A stretch of 64,000 nucleotides of DNA from Oscillospiraceae bacterium (lineage in GTDB: Bacteria; Bacillota; Clostridia; Oscillospirales; Oscillospiraceae): the NCBI GenBank assembly GCA_022846095.1, contig AP025583.1, positions 1,736,001 to 1,800,000 of the forward strand, given 5' to 3'. Position 1 is the first letter of the stretch; every line of letters begins with the position of its first letter. Position numbers and translations under genes: made by a program. Shown one piece after another: positions 14,772 through 23,143 of the stretch. The notes under the pieces were generated by a model. The model was not told the DNA's origin and ran no database searches. It saw only the letters and a list, made by a program, of their open reading frames with translations.

Positions 14772-16193
14772 ATGGGGAACGCATCCGGAAAATCCATCAG
14801 CTTCTTCGGCCTGGTGGCCATGGGCATCGGCTGTATGCTGGGTACGAGCTGGCTGCTGCTCACGGGCACTTGGCTGGAGGTGGCGGGGGGGCCCCTCAAC
14901 CTGGCCGTGGCCTTCCTCCTGTGCATCGTCATCGAGCTGCCCTTCGCCTTCGCCTACATGGAGGCCATCCCCATGCTCCCCCTCCAGGGGGGCGAGGTGG
15001 TCTACTCCTACGCCGCCTTCGGCAGCAGGGGGGGCTTCGCCGTGGGCTGGGCGGGCATCCTCATGAACTCCATCGTGTTCTGCTGGGTGGATCTGGCGGC
15101 CATCTCCCTGCTGGACGAGCTCTTCCCCGTCCTGACCCGGACGGGGGTGCTCTACGCGGTGGACGGCTTCCCCATCACCCTGCCCAACATCGCCGTCCAG
15201 CTGGCCCTGGCGGGGGCCGTGGTGTGGATTCAGCTCCGGGGGGCCAACGTGTGCGCCTCCCTGGCGAAGATCGCCACCGTCACGCTGCTGAGCATGTGCC
15301 TCATCGGGCTGGTGGTTTGCTTCGCCCACTTCGACCCGGCCGTTTACGCCTCCGGCGGAGGGCTGGACTTCAACTTCAGCGGCTCGGCCTCTCTGCTGTC
15401 CCTGCTGGTGTTCTCGGTGGCGGGGTGGGAGACCGTGTCCAAGGCGGCGGCTGACGCCACCGGCAGCGCCGCCCGCAAGGCGGGGTGGGCCCTCATCACC
15501 TGCCTGTTCCTGGTCACCGGCATCCTGTGCCTGGTATCCACCGCCGTGGCGGGCAACATGCCCTGGCGGGAGACCATGGGCCACACCGCCGCCTTCGCAG
15601 ACGTGCTGGTGGGCATCACGGGCTTTCCCGCGGTGCGGATCCTCTTCCTGGTCACCGCCTTCGTGGGCGCGGTGGGGGTAATGAACTCCACGCTCTACTC
15701 CTCCGCCCGGATGCTCTACGGCCTGAGCCAGTTCGCCCTGGTCTCCAAAAAGTTCTCCCGGCTTCACCCCAGGTACGGCACCCCCACCCGCTGCGTGTGG
15801 TTCGCCGCCGTGTTCGTGGTGCTGGCCCCCTTCACGGGCAAGCTCTTCTTTATCCCCCTCATCAACATCGCCGCCCTGGCCACCATCGTCATGTGGGTGA
15901 TGACCTTTGCGGCCGTGCTGCGTCTGCGCCGCACCTACCCCGGCCTGGAGCGCCCCGTCCGCATGCCGGGGGGGAGGCTCACGGTTGTGCTGGGCAGCGC
16001 CGCGTCCCTGTTCCTGGTGGGGAACATCCTGCTGCCCATGAGCCCCGGCGCCCTCAGCGGCCTGGAGTACGGGGTGTCTCTGGCACTGCTGGCTGCGGGC
16101 GCGGCGCTCTACCGCTTCCGGGACACCTCGGTCTCCGGCGCGGAGCAGGAGCGGCTGATCTTTGGGGACATGCTCCGGCGCAAGCGGGGGTAG
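14772..16193 (+). CDS. APC-family amino acid permease
   Basis: The start is ATG 14772, nine bases after GGGAGA; the ATG at 14763 is too close to that site. The 473-residue integral membrane protein has about twelve hydrophobic segments. It begins with GLVAMGIGCMLGTSWLLLTG, the unwound first helix typical of the amino acid/polyamine/organocation superfamily, and GGEVVYSYAAFGSRGGFAVG in the helix 2-3 region. The middle has FSVAGWETVSKAAADATG, the conserved helix 6 of APC carriers. The short C-terminal cytoplasmic tail is basic. The substrate cannot be told; the protein resembles the fructoselysine/amino acid porter branch. It follows hprK but has no promoter of its own that I can see. Confidence 0.9.
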   Translation: MGNASGKSISFFGLVAMGIGCMLGTSWLLLTGTWLEVAGGPLNLAVAFLLCIVIELPFAFAYMEAIPMLPLQGGEVVYSYAAFGSRGGFAVGWAGILMNSIVFCWVDLAAISLLDELFPVLTRTGVLYAVDGFPITLPNIAVQLALAGAVVWIQLRGANVCASLAKIATVTLLSMCLIGLVVCFAHFDPAVYASGGGLDFNFSGSASLLSLLVFSVAGWETVSKAAADATGSAARKAGWALITCLFLVTGILCLVSTAVAGNMPWRETMGHTAAFADVLVGITGFPAVRILFLVTAFVGAVGVMNSTLYSSARMLYGLSQFALVSKKFSRLHPRYGTPTRCVWFAAVFVVLAPFTGKLFFIPLINIAALATIVMWVMTFAAVLRLRRTYPGLERPVRMPGGRLTVVLGSAASLFLVGNILLPMSPGALSGLEYGVSLALLAAGAALYRFRDTSVSGAEQERLIFGDMLRRKRG

Positions 16194-16206
16194 GACCTTC
16201 GCGGCC

Positions 16207-17121
16207 CTACAGCCCCCGGGAGATTGCCCGCAGCGCGGCCAGGTTCTCCCCGATGTCCCCGCCCAGCTCCACCGAGCGCGCCCGGATCTTCTCGGGCACC
16301 GAGGGGTAGTCCCGGTTCATGCGGATCAGCGCGGCCTCCGGCCAGAGCAGGGCGGCGCGCTGGAAGGGGTGGCGGATGAGCCCCGGGGAATTGAAGCCCA
16401 CCCCCAGCTCCAGCAGAACGGTGCGGCCCGCGCCGGCCCGGCCCCAGAATGCCTCGAAGGCGCCCCGGGTGGCCATGACCTTGTCGGGGATGAAGCAGTC
16501 CCGGCCCCGCATGTTCCACACGGCGGGGGCGCCGCAGCGGGGGCAGCGGGGGAGGTCCTCCTCCCGGCAGGTGAAGCCTGCTGGGTCGGTGTGGGCGGCG
16601 ATAACACGGTAGGCGGCCTCCCCGTCCCAAATGTCCCGGCAGCAGGGGACGGAGCACTGGAGGTCGGCCACGCTGTTCTGGGGGGCGAAGATCCGGGCCG
16701 GATCGAAGCCGGCTTTATAGAACTGGTCGTCGATGTTGCTGGTGAGGACGAAGTAGTCCTTGCCCTCCAGCAGGGAGAGCAGGTCCCGGTAGGCCGGGAT
16801 TACCGGGAAGTCGAACCGGGCCCAGAGGGCCTCGGCGGCGGTCATGGCCCGGCGCTGGAGCCGGGTGCGCCCTGGATCCCAGAGGGCCTGCCAGAGGGTC
16901 TCGTACCCCATGGCCGAAAGCGCCGGGAAGTCCCGCCGGAGCACCTCGGCGCTATGGTAGTCCAGCCCCCCGGCGGCGGAGAGCCCGGCGGCCCCGCCCA
17001 CGATCACCCGGTCGGCGCGGCGGATCAGCTCCGCGGCCCGGGCCAGTGCTTGGGTGCTGTCGGCCCGGGCCAGCTCCCGCGCCCGGCGGGCGTATGCCTG
17101 CATCCGCTGTGCATAGGTCAT
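16207..17121 (-). CDS. SirTM-like sirtuin (Sir2 fold) with Gln in place of catalytic His
   Basis: A 304-residue Sir2-fold protein. The NAD-binding motif VGGAAGLSAAGG (41-52) and TSNIDDQF (127-134) are present. Where classical sirtuins have the catalytic His, this protein has Gln148 (APQNS). The following DLQCS motif, paired Cys (156 and 160), CPRCG (193-197) and NMRGRDCFIPD match the class M (SirTM) family, described as protein ADP-ribosyltransferases of microbial pathogens. LELGVGFNSPGLIRHPF (about 240-256) is the family's C-terminal signature. The macrodomain, GcvH-like carrier and lipoate ligase genes that accompany SirTM elsewhere are absent here. Activity and target are therefore inferred only. 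It is convergent with the APC permease, with 13 bases between the stops. Confidence 0.85.
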   Translation of the reverse strand: MTYAQRMQAYARRARELARADSTQALARAAELIRRADRVIVGGAAGLSAAGGLDYHSAEVLRRDFPALSAMGYETLWQALWDPGRTRLQRRAMTAAEALWARFDFPVIPAYRDLLSLLEGKDYFVLTSNIDDQFYKAGFDPARIFAPQNSVADLQCSVPCCRDIWDGEAAYRVIAAHTDPAGFTCREEDLPRCPRCGAPAVWNMRGRDCFIPDKVMATRGAFEAFWGRAGAGRTVLLELGVGFNSPGLIRHPFQRAALLWPEAALIRMNRDYPSVPEKIRARSVELGGDIGENLAALRAISRGL

Positions 17122-17262
17122 CTTTTATCCCCCCCTCGCTTACCTTATATATAGTAAGGCAAAAACGGGGGGCGCGCAAGGGCAGACAGAAGCGCCGCAC
17201 GGCAAACTGCCGCGCGGCGCTTTCCAACGCATGCCTGAACCAGGCATCAGAGGCTAGGCCCC

Positions 17263-17511
17263 TCAGTAGGAGCCTCCCAGGGTCGCCTTGTGTGCCTCCA
17301 GCTCGGCACGCTGCTCCGGCGTCATGGTGGGGCAGGGGGCCGCGGAGGGTTCGTCGGCCGGCTCGGCCGTGGGGTCGGAGGAGGGGGCGGCAGTCGCGAC
17401 AGGGGTGGGCTCGGGGGTGGCGACCGGCTCCAGGCCGGTTCTGCACCCGGCCAGCAGGAGCAAAAGCAGCAAGACCGTCAGCAGAAGTGCGGGGACGCGC
17501 TTGTTCCTCAT
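17263..17511 (-). CDS. Small lipoprotein, Pro/Ala/Thr-rich
   Basis: 82 residues from ATG 17511. The N-terminus MRNKRVPALLLTVLLLLLLL ends in the lipobox LLAGC, so the mature protein starts at Cys and is lipid-anchored outside the membrane. The middle is a low-complexity linker of Pro, Thr, Ala and Glu (PEPTPVATAAP). The end is a short helix (MTPEQRAELEAHKATLGGSY) like those of Asp/Glu-rich lipoproteins. No function recognised. It is preceded by a 39-residue reading frame on the same strand, likely in one transcript. Confidence 0.65.
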   Translation of the reverse strand: MRNKRVPALLLTVLLLLLLLAGCRTGLEPVATPEPTPVATAAPSSDPTAEPADEPSAAPCPTMTPEQRAELEAHKATLGGSY

Positions 17512-17580
17512 CCTGGACACAACCTTTCTCAGCGCAATGCGCAATTCGGATACCCGGACCGGGTATTACCAGCGGAAGCC

Positions 17581-17700
17581 TCACCCGCCGCAGGGGGGAC
17601 GGGGCTCGGGCCTGGGCTCCGCCGCGGGGCGCTCGGAAAACAGGCGGGAGAAAAATGCCTTCAGGGAGGCCAGAAGGCCGGTATCCTTATCTGTGTACAT
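17581..17700 (-). CDS. 39-residue small protein upstream of the lipoprotein
   Basis: ATG 17700 has AAAGGCG seven bases upstream and lies 55 bases after a good promoter -10 (17756-17761). The protein starts MYTDKDTGLLASLKAFFSRL, which reads as a short amphipathic helix, and ends in Pro/Arg-rich PRPEPRPPCGG. It lies 69 bases before the lipoprotein start. It may be a real small protein or a leader whose translation affects the downstream gene. No homologue is known to me. Confidence 0.45.
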   Translation of the reverse strand: MYTDKDTGLLASLKAFFSRLFSERPAAEPRPEPRPPCGG

Positions 17701-17755
17701 GGTGTCACGCCTTTCTAATTGAAACTGAAATTGTTACTGTAAATTTTATAGTTGC

Positions 17756-17784
17756 AGTATAACATGGCCGGGCGATAAATGCAA
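17756..17784 (-). promoter_or_regulatory. Promoter of the small protein / lipoprotein unit
   Basis: Reverse strand TTGCAT (17784-17779), a 17-base spacer and TATACT (17761-17756). The rest of the 319-base gap to rpsB holds only the rpsB promoter and leader. Confidence 0.7.
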
Positions 17785-17875
17785 GCCTTTTGATAGGAAA
17801 AACCGATAAAATTTCCACATTCCCGCCCACGGCTGGAAAAGGGGGGAATTTTACCTGAAAAAGCGGAAAAAATAG

Positions 17876-17904
17876 TTGCATTCAGGGGAGGGCTGTGCTA
17901 AAAT
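17876..17904 (+). promoter_or_regulatory. Promoter of rpsB-tsf
   Basis: TTGCAT (17876-17881), a 17-base spacer and TAAAAT (17899-17904) with extended -10 TGC. The leader of about 110 bases before rpsB is GC-rich and can fold locally; I recognise no known r-protein leader motif in it. Confidence 0.7.
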
Positions 17905-18019
17905 ACCAGAGCATGTGATTACACACACCTGCGGGACGGGGCGCCATGTGTCCGAACAGGACGGGCTGGCTTCGGATGAACCGGGTGGAGGAATCAACAA
18001 ATAAAGGAGGAACTTATCT

Positions 18020-18745
18020 ATGGCAGTCGTATCTATGAAGCAGCTTCTCGAGGCGGGCGTGCACTTTGGTCACCAGACCCGCCGCTGGAACCCCAAAATG
18101 GCCACCTATATCTACACCGAGCGCAACGGCATCTACATCATCGATCTGCAGAAGACGGTGAAGAAGCTGGAGGAGGCCTACAACTTTGTCCGCTCCCTGG
18201 GCGAGAGCGGCCAGACCCTGCTCTTCGTGGGCACCAAGAAGCAGGCCCAGGAGGCCATCAAGGAAGAGGCCACCCGCTGCGGCGGCTACTACGTCAACGC
18301 CCGCTGGCTGGGCGGCATGCTCACCAACTTCAAGACCATGCGCGGGCGCGTGGACCGTCTGAACCAGCTCAAGAAGATGCAGGAGGACGGCACCTTCGAC
18401 ATGCTGCCCAAGAAGGAAGTCATGAAGCACCTGGGCGAGATCGCCAAGCTGGAGAAGTACCTGGGCGGCGTCACCGAGATGCGCAAGCTGCCCGGCGCCC
18501 TATTCGTGGTCGATCCCCGCAAGGAGCGCAACGCCATCAACGAGGCCCGCAAGCTGCACATCCCCATCGTGGCCATCGTCGATACCAACTGCGACCCCGA
18601 CGAGATCGACTACGTCATCCCCGGCAACGACGACGCGATCCGCGCCATTAAGCTCCTCTCCGGCGTGATGGCCAACGCCATCCAGGAGGGCAAGCAGGGC
18701 CAGGACGCCCCCGAGACCGAGGCCGCCGAGAAGGCCGCCCAGTAA
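18020..18745 (+). CDS. rpsB: 30S ribosomal protein S2
   Basis: A small-subunit ribosomal protein of 241 residues, the usual length. The start [20 protein letters not shown] and [20 protein letters not shown] match the family's first signature. The second ([19 protein letters not shown], about 156-174) and [21 protein letters not shown] are intact. The C-terminal tail is acidic ([12 protein letters not shown]). Ribosome site AAAGGAGG. It stands first in the conserved rpsB-tsf pair, with a terminator-like hairpin between the genes. Confidence 0.98.
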   Translation: MAVVSMKQLLEAGVHFGHQTRRWNPKMATYIYTERNGIYIIDLQKTVKKLEEAYNFVRSLGESGQTLLFVGTKKQAQEAIKEEATRCGGYYVNARWLGGMLTNFKTMRGRVDRLNQLKKMQEDGTFDMLPKKEVMKHLGEIAKLEKYLGGVTEMRKLPGALFVVDPRKERNAINEARKLHIPIVAIVDTNCDPDEIDYVIPGNDDAIRAIKLLSGVMANAIQEGKQGQDAPETEAAEKAAQ

Positions 18746-18761
18746 GCAATCCCGAATTGAT

Positions 18762-18798
18762 GCAGCGCCCGCCCGCGCGGGGCGGGCGCTGCTTTTTT
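18762..18798 (+). terminator. Terminator between rpsB and tsf
   Basis: A 12-bp stem GCAGCGCCCGCC (18762-18773 with 18781-18792) followed by TTTTTT (18793-18798). It should end most rpsB transcripts, so tsf expression depends on read-through or an unseen promoter. Confidence 0.85.
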
Positions 18799-18845
18799 AA
18801 ACTTTATCAAGTTAATTTTATGATTATTATGGAGGTAACGTGAAT

Positions 18846-19766
18846 ATGGCAATTACTGCAAAAGACGTACAGGCCCTGCGCGAGATGACCGGCGTCGGTA
18901 TGATGGACTGCAAGAAGGCCCTGACCGAGGCCGAGGGCAATATGGACAAGGCCGTTGAGATCCTGCGTGAAAAGGGTCTCGCCGCCTCCCAGAAGAAGGC
19001 CGGCCGCATCGCCGCCGAGGGTATGGCCTACTCCGCCGTCGTGGACGGCGTGGGCGTGGTGGTCGAGGTCAACGCCGAGACCGACTTCGTGGCCAAGAAC
19101 GAGAAGTTTGTGGAGTTCGTGAAGGGCGTGGCCGCCACCGTGGCCGCCGGCAAGCCCGCCGACCTGGACGCCCTCATGGCCTGCAAGTACGCCGGCACCG
19201 ACGTGACCGTCACCGAGCAGCAGCAGGAGATGGTGCTGGTCATCGGCGAGAACATCAAGGTCCGCCGCTTCGCCTTCTACACCGACGGCGTTTCCGTGCC
19301 CTATATCCACGCCGGCGGCAAGATCGGCGTGCTGGTGAATCTGGAGGTCTCCGCGGGCCTGGAGGACAAGGTGACCGAGGTGGGCAAGGACCTGGCGATG
19401 CAGATCGCCGCCCTGAACCCCCGCTTCCTGGACAAGAGCCAGGTCGGCCAGGACACCCTGGACGAGGAGAAGAAGATCCTGCTGGTCCAGATGGAGAACG
19501 ACCCCAAGATGGCCTCCAAGCCCGAGAAGGTGAAGGAGGGCATCGTGGCCGGCAAGCTGGGCAAGTTCTACAAGGAGAACTGCCTGCTGCAGCAGGAGTT
19601 CGTAAAGGACAACTCCATGAGCGTGGAGCAGTACGTGGCCTCCGTGGCCAAGTCCCTGGGTGGCACCATCACCCTGAAGGACGCCGTGCGCTTTGAGAAG
19701 GGCGAGGGCATCGAGAAGAAGCAGGAGAACTTCGCCGAGGAGATCGCCAAGCAGCTGGGCAAGTAA
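18846..19766 (+). CDS. tsf: Translation elongation factor Ts
   Basis: The GDP/GTP exchange factor for EF-Tu, cytoplasmic, 306 residues. The start is ATG 18846, nine bases after GGAGGT; the GTG at 18840 is only three bases away from it. The UBA-like N-terminus MAITAKDVQALREMTGVGMM, continuing DCKKALTEAEGNMDKAVEIL, matches the first family signature. The second lies at VVEVNAETDFVAKNEKF (about 73-89), with the TDFV core that contacts EF-Tu. It ends with a strong hairpin at 19782-19817. Confidence 0.98.
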   Translation: MAITAKDVQALREMTGVGMMDCKKALTEAEGNMDKAVEILREKGLAASQKKAGRIAAEGMAYSAVVDGVGVVVEVNAETDFVAKNEKFVEFVKGVAATVAAGKPADLDALMACKYAGTDVTVTEQQQEMVLVIGENIKVRRFAFYTDGVSVPYIHAGGKIGVLVNLEVSAGLEDKVTEVGKDLAMQIAALNPRFLDKSQVGQDTLDEEKKILLVQMENDPKMASKPEKVKEGIVAGKLGKFYKENCLLQQEFVKDNSMSVEQYVASVAKSLGGTITLKDAVRFEKGEGIEKKQENFAEEIAKQLGK

Positions 19767-19781
19767 GCAATTTGTTTGAAT

Positions 19782-19818
19782 AGGGGCCCGGGGTAACGAA
19801 GGTTGCCCCGGGCCCCTT
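19782..19818 (+). terminator. tsf terminator
   Basis: A 16-bp stem AGGGGCCCGGGGTAAC (19782-19797 with 19802-19817, one G-T pair), loop GAAG, with a short TTAACTT tail. Confidence 0.85.
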
Positions 19819-19864
19819 AACTTGTCAAAAGACCACATTCACATTATTTGTGTGCAGACGACAG

Positions 19865-20012
19865 CGGCAGATAAGGCGGTCGATGGAGGAGGGGCGATTC
19901 GTGAATCGCCCCTACGGTACGTGGACGGGACGGATTGCCGCGGGCCTGCGGCCCTCGCAATGACGTAGGGCGGTGGCTTGCCCCCGCCGTCCATTGTGCG
20001 CCTTATCCGCCG
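19865..20012. repeat. Mosaic inverted-end repeat element, copy C (short form)
   Basis: A 148-bp element with ends CGGCAGATAAGGCG (19865-19878) and CGCCTTATCCGCCG (19999-20012), inverse with one mismatch. It carries the GGGGCGATTCGTGAATCGCC palindrome (19891-19910) and the inverted GGCAATCCG/CATTGCGAGG module (19931-19965). It lacks the 250-bp interior of copies B and D. The -35 of the helicase promoter lies 18 bases beyond its right end. Confidence 0.8.
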
Positions 20013-20029
20013 TAGTCACATCGGACGTA

Positions 20030-20058
20030 TTGAGGTTGTTCCGGTTCCCTGCTATAAT
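20030..20058 (+). promoter_or_regulatory. Promoter of the UvrD-type helicase gene
   Basis: TTGAGG (20030-20035), a 17-base spacer and a consensus TATAAT (20053-20058), 35 bases before the start codon. Confidence 0.75.
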
Positions 20059-20092
20059 AGCATACATACATATGATCGAGGAGGGCGGGACG

Positions 20093-22246
20093 ATGGCGGA
20101 TTTATTACAGGGGCTGAACGGCGCCCAGCGGGAGGCGGTCACCGCGACCGAGGGCTTTGTCCGCGTGATAGCCGGGGCGGGCTCCGGCAAGACCCGCGCC
20201 CTCTCCCACAGGTTTGCCTTCCTGGTGAACGAGCTGGGGATACTGCCCGGGAACATCCTGTGCGTGACCTTTACCAACAAGTCGGCCAACGAGATGCGCC
20301 AGCGCATCCACAGCCTGACCGGGGACAACGACACCGGCTATATCAATACCTTCCACGGCTTCTGCGTGTCCATCTTACAGGAGGACAGCGCCGCCGTGCA
20401 GTACCCCAAGAGCTTTCTGGTGCTGGACAACTCCGACATCGACGCCATGCTGCAGATCATCTACGAGGAGCGGGGGCTCACCCTGCGGGACATGACCTTC
20501 GCCAAGGCGCGGGATATGATTGAGATCCGCAAGCTGCAAAAGGAGCCGGACTACTACAGGGATATGATCACCATGTCCCTGGACACCCTGAAGCAGAAGT
20601 ACCTGGACGCCGGGCAGGCGGCGGACATCATCTTTTACGGCTACCTGTACCAGGAGAAAAAATGCTTCGGCCTGGACTACAACGACCTGATTAAATTCTC
20701 CCTGTACATCTTCCGGGAGAACGGGGACATCAGGCTCAAATGGCAGCAGCGCCTGGAGTACATCATGATTGACGAGTTCCAGGACATCGACGAGCTGCAA
20801 TATCAGTTGATGGAGGTGCTGTGCGGCTACCACGGAAACCTGTTCATCGTCGGCGACCCGGATCAGACCATTTACACCTGGCGGGGGGCCAACGTGAAGT
20901 ATCTGCTGGAGTTTGACAAGGCCTTCCCCGGCACGAGGACCATCCTGATGATACACAACTACCGCTCCACGCCGCAGATCCTGGCGGCGGCAAACGCCCT
21001 GATCGGGAAGAACCGGTACCGCATGGAAAAGGAGCTGCTCCCCACGCTGGAGCCTGGGGCGCCGGTGCTGTGCCACTTCGCGGAGACGCAGGAGGCGGAG
21101 GCGCGGTGGATCGCGGAGCAGGTGCAGGCCCTTTACGGGCAGGGGATCCCCTACCGGGACATGGCCGTGCTGTACCGGGCCCACTACGTGACCCGGACGG
21201 TGGAGGAGGTGTTTTTGGGGGAGAAGCTGCCCTACACCATCTACAGCGGCGTCCAGTTTTTCAGCCGCATGGAGATCAAGGACGCGCTGTCCTACCTGCG
21301 TATGCTGGCCTACCAGGACGACCTGTCCTTTTTGCGCATTGCCAACCGGCCGAAGCGGAACCTGGGCAAGCGGCGCATGGCCTTTTTGCAGGACTACGCC
21401 GCGCAGCACGGGTGCTCCCTGTACCGGGCGCTGGCCATGAACCTGGAGGATCCGCTTTTCAAGGGCACGAAAGCGCGGCAGTTTCTGGCCCTGATTGAGG
21501 CCTTTTCCGCCGAAAGCGCGGGGCGGCCCGTCTCCGAGGTGCTCTCGGGCATATTAAACGCCAGCGGCTATGAGGAGATGCTGCGCACCGAGGGCGGCCA
21601 GGAGCGGCTGGACAATCTGGCGGAGCTGAAGCAGTCGGTGTACGAGTACGAGACCACCTGCGGCGAGGAAAACACCCTGGAGCACTACCTGGCCCACGTG
21701 GCCCTGTTCACCAACACCGACGCGGAGGACGGCCGGGACAGGGTGAAGCTGATGACCGTCCACTCGGCCAAGGGCCTGGAGTTCCCCTACGTGTTCCTCT
21801 GCGGCATGAACGAGGGGATATTCCCCTCCCGGAAGGTGCGCACCCTCCAGGGCATGGAGGAGGAGCGGCGGCTGGCCTTTGTGGCGGTGACCCGGGCGGA
21901 GCGGGGGCTCTTCCTCTCGGAGGCCGACGGACGGAATTTTGACGGCTCGCCCCGCTACCCCTCCCGGTTCCTGCTGGACATCGGCCCGGGCCTGCTGACC
22001 TACACCCGGGAGCCGCCGGAGGGCCTGGTCAGGGAGGCCCGGGGCTACATAGAGGACAGCCTGCGCTATCTGCCCGGGGACGAGGCTGCGTTTACCTATC
22101 AGGCGGGGCAGCGGGTGAGGCACGCGATGTTCGGCCCCGGCACGGTGATCGGCGTGGACGGGGACAGAGCCGCCCACGTGGTCCAGTTTGACGCGCTGGA
22201 CACGCCGCGCAGGATCTCCTTCCGGGCGAAGCTGGAGCCATGCTGA
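20093..22246 (+). CDS. UvrD/Rep/PcrA-type SF1 DNA helicase
   Basis: The start is ATG 20093 behind GAGGAGGG; longer readings would run into repeat C. The 717-residue ATP-dependent 3'-5' DNA helicase of superfamily 1A acts in repair or replication restart. Motifs: Q-motif LNGAQREAV (8-16), Walker A GAGSGKT (28-34), TFTNKSANEMRQR (Ia), motif II DEFQDID (about 225-231), motif III GDPDQTIYTWRGA, motif IV NYRSTPQIL, motif V VHSAKGLEFPYVFL, motif VI EEERRLAFVAVTRAE. The C-terminus has a Tudor-like tail (GQRVRHAMFGPGTVIGVDGD), as in PcrA. It is shorter than PcrA (about 740), and a second UvrD-like copy probably exists, so I leave the symbol open. Confidence 0.93.
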   Translation: MADLLQGLNGAQREAVTATEGFVRVIAGAGSGKTRALSHRFAFLVNELGILPGNILCVTFTNKSANEMRQRIHSLTGDNDTGYINTFHGFCVSILQEDSAAVQYPKSFLVLDNSDIDAMLQIIYEERGLTLRDMTFAKARDMIEIRKLQKEPDYYRDMITMSLDTLKQKYLDAGQAADIIFYGYLYQEKKCFGLDYNDLIKFSLYIFRENGDIRLKWQQRLEYIMIDEFQDIDELQYQLMEVLCGYHGNLFIVGDPDQTIYTWRGANVKYLLEFDKAFPGTRTILMIHNYRSTPQILAAANALIGKNRYRMEKELLPTLEPGAPVLCHFAETQEAEARWIAEQVQALYGQGIPYRDMAVLYRAHYVTRTVEEVFLGEKLPYTIYSGVQFFSRMEIKDALSYLRMLAYQDDLSFLRIANRPKRNLGKRRMAFLQDYAAQHGCSLYRALAMNLEDPLFKGTKARQFLALIEAFSAESAGRPVSEVLSGILNASGYEEMLRTEGGQERLDNLAELKQSVYEYETTCGEENTLEHYLAHVALFTNTDAEDGRDRVKLMTVHSAKGLEFPYVFLCGMNEGIFPSRKVRTLQGMEEERRLAFVAVTRAERGLFLSEADGRNFDGSPRYPSRFLLDIGPGLLTYTREPPEGLVREARGYIEDSLRYLPGDEAAFTYQAGQRVRHAMFGPGTVIGVDGDRAAHVVQFDALDTPRRISFRAKLEPC

Positions 22247-22251
22247 CAGGG

Positions 22252-22287
22252 AAGGGGCCCGGATGCCGTACGGCATCCGGGCCCCTT
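22252..22287. terminator. Bidirectional terminator, 36-bp perfect palindrome
   Basis: AAGGGGCCCGGATGCCGT (22252-22269) is followed at once by its exact inverse (22270-22287), with no loop bases. It lies between the convergent helicase and degV genes. Confidence 0.85.
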
Positions 22288-22297
22288 TCGCGCCGCG

Positions 22298-23143
22298 CTA
22301 CCGGCTGCGGATGAAGAGGATGCCCAGGGTGTTGGGCCCGCAGTGGGAGGAGACGGTGCACCCCGCGCGGGTCTCTATAATCTGCTCAAAATCTGCGTAC
22401 TTGGCGATGGCCCGCCGCACGGCCTCCACGGCCTGGGAGGGGGCGCTGGAGTAGGTGATAAAAATCCGGCCCAGATCCAGGTCGTCCCGGCCCTGGAGCC
22501 GGTCCTTTACGTACTCGTTCAGGCACTTTTCAAAGCAGCCGCGGTACTTTTTCACCACGCCCATCCTGCCGCCGGCCACCTCGATGCAGGGCTTGAGCTT
22601 GAGCAGGTTGGCCCCCAGCATGGCCACGGCGGAGCAGCGGCCCCCCTTGACCATGTAGTCCAGCCGGTCGATGATGAAGCTGGCCTCCACGCGGGGGATG
22701 AGGCCCTCCAGGTAGGAGACGATGTCCCGGGCCTCCATGCCGGCCTCGGCGGCCAGGGCGGCCTCCACCACCACGTGGCCGTGGCCGCTGGAGAGGTTGC
22801 GGGAGTCCACCACGTAGACGTTGCCGAACTCCTCCGCGGCGATGCAGGCGTTCTGGTAGCAGCTGGAGAATTCGGCGCTGATGTCGATGTGGATGACCGC
22901 CTCGTACCGGGCGGAGAGGCGCCGGAAGGCCTCCTGGTACTCGCCCACGCTGACGGCGGCGGTGGTGGTAATCTCGCCCCCCGCGTCCACGTGGCGGAAA
23001 ATATCCGCCGGGGTGATCTCCAGCCCGTCCCGGTAGGGCTTGCCGTCCTTGATGACGGACAGGGGGAAAATGGTAACGTCGTGCTCCTCCAGCAGGGCGC
23101 GGGGCAGATCGCAGGTGCTGTCGGAGGTGATTTTGATGGCCAT
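22298..23143 (-). CDS. DegV-family fatty-acid-binding protein
   Basis: A 281-residue cytoplasmic DegV-fold protein. Relatives bind a fatty acid and serve as FakB, the partner of the fatty acid kinase FakA. Seen are the N-terminal TSDSTCDLP (6-14), the ligand-phosphate loop region TTTAAVSVGEY with SSCYQNA, and the C-terminal GCTVSSHCGPNTLGILF, in which the conserved His-x-GP lies. The ribosome site is GGAAAGGAG. FakA is not in the window, so whether this copy works with a kinase is inference. It is single, convergent with the helicase gene and divergent from pyrH. Confidence 0.92.
   Translation of the reverse strand: MAIKITSDSTCDLPRALLEEHDVTIFPLSVIKDGKPYRDGLEITPADIFRHVDAGGEITTTAAVSVGEYQEAFRRLSARYEAVIHIDISAEFSSCYQNACIAAEEFGNVYVVDSRNLSSGHGHVVVEAALAAEAGMEARDIVSYLEGLIPRVEASFIIDRLDYMVKGGRCSAVAMLGANLLKLKPCIEVAGGRMGVVKKYRGCFEKCLNEYVKDRLQGRDDLDLGRIFITYSSAPSQAVEAVRRAIAKYADFEQIIETRAGCTVSSHCGPNTLGILFIRSR

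Noticed and set aside
17940-18019. Known ribosomal-protein leader motif in front of rpsB.
   Set aside because: The leader is GC-rich and can fold, but I recognise none of the described S2 leader features. A covariance search would be needed to claim one.
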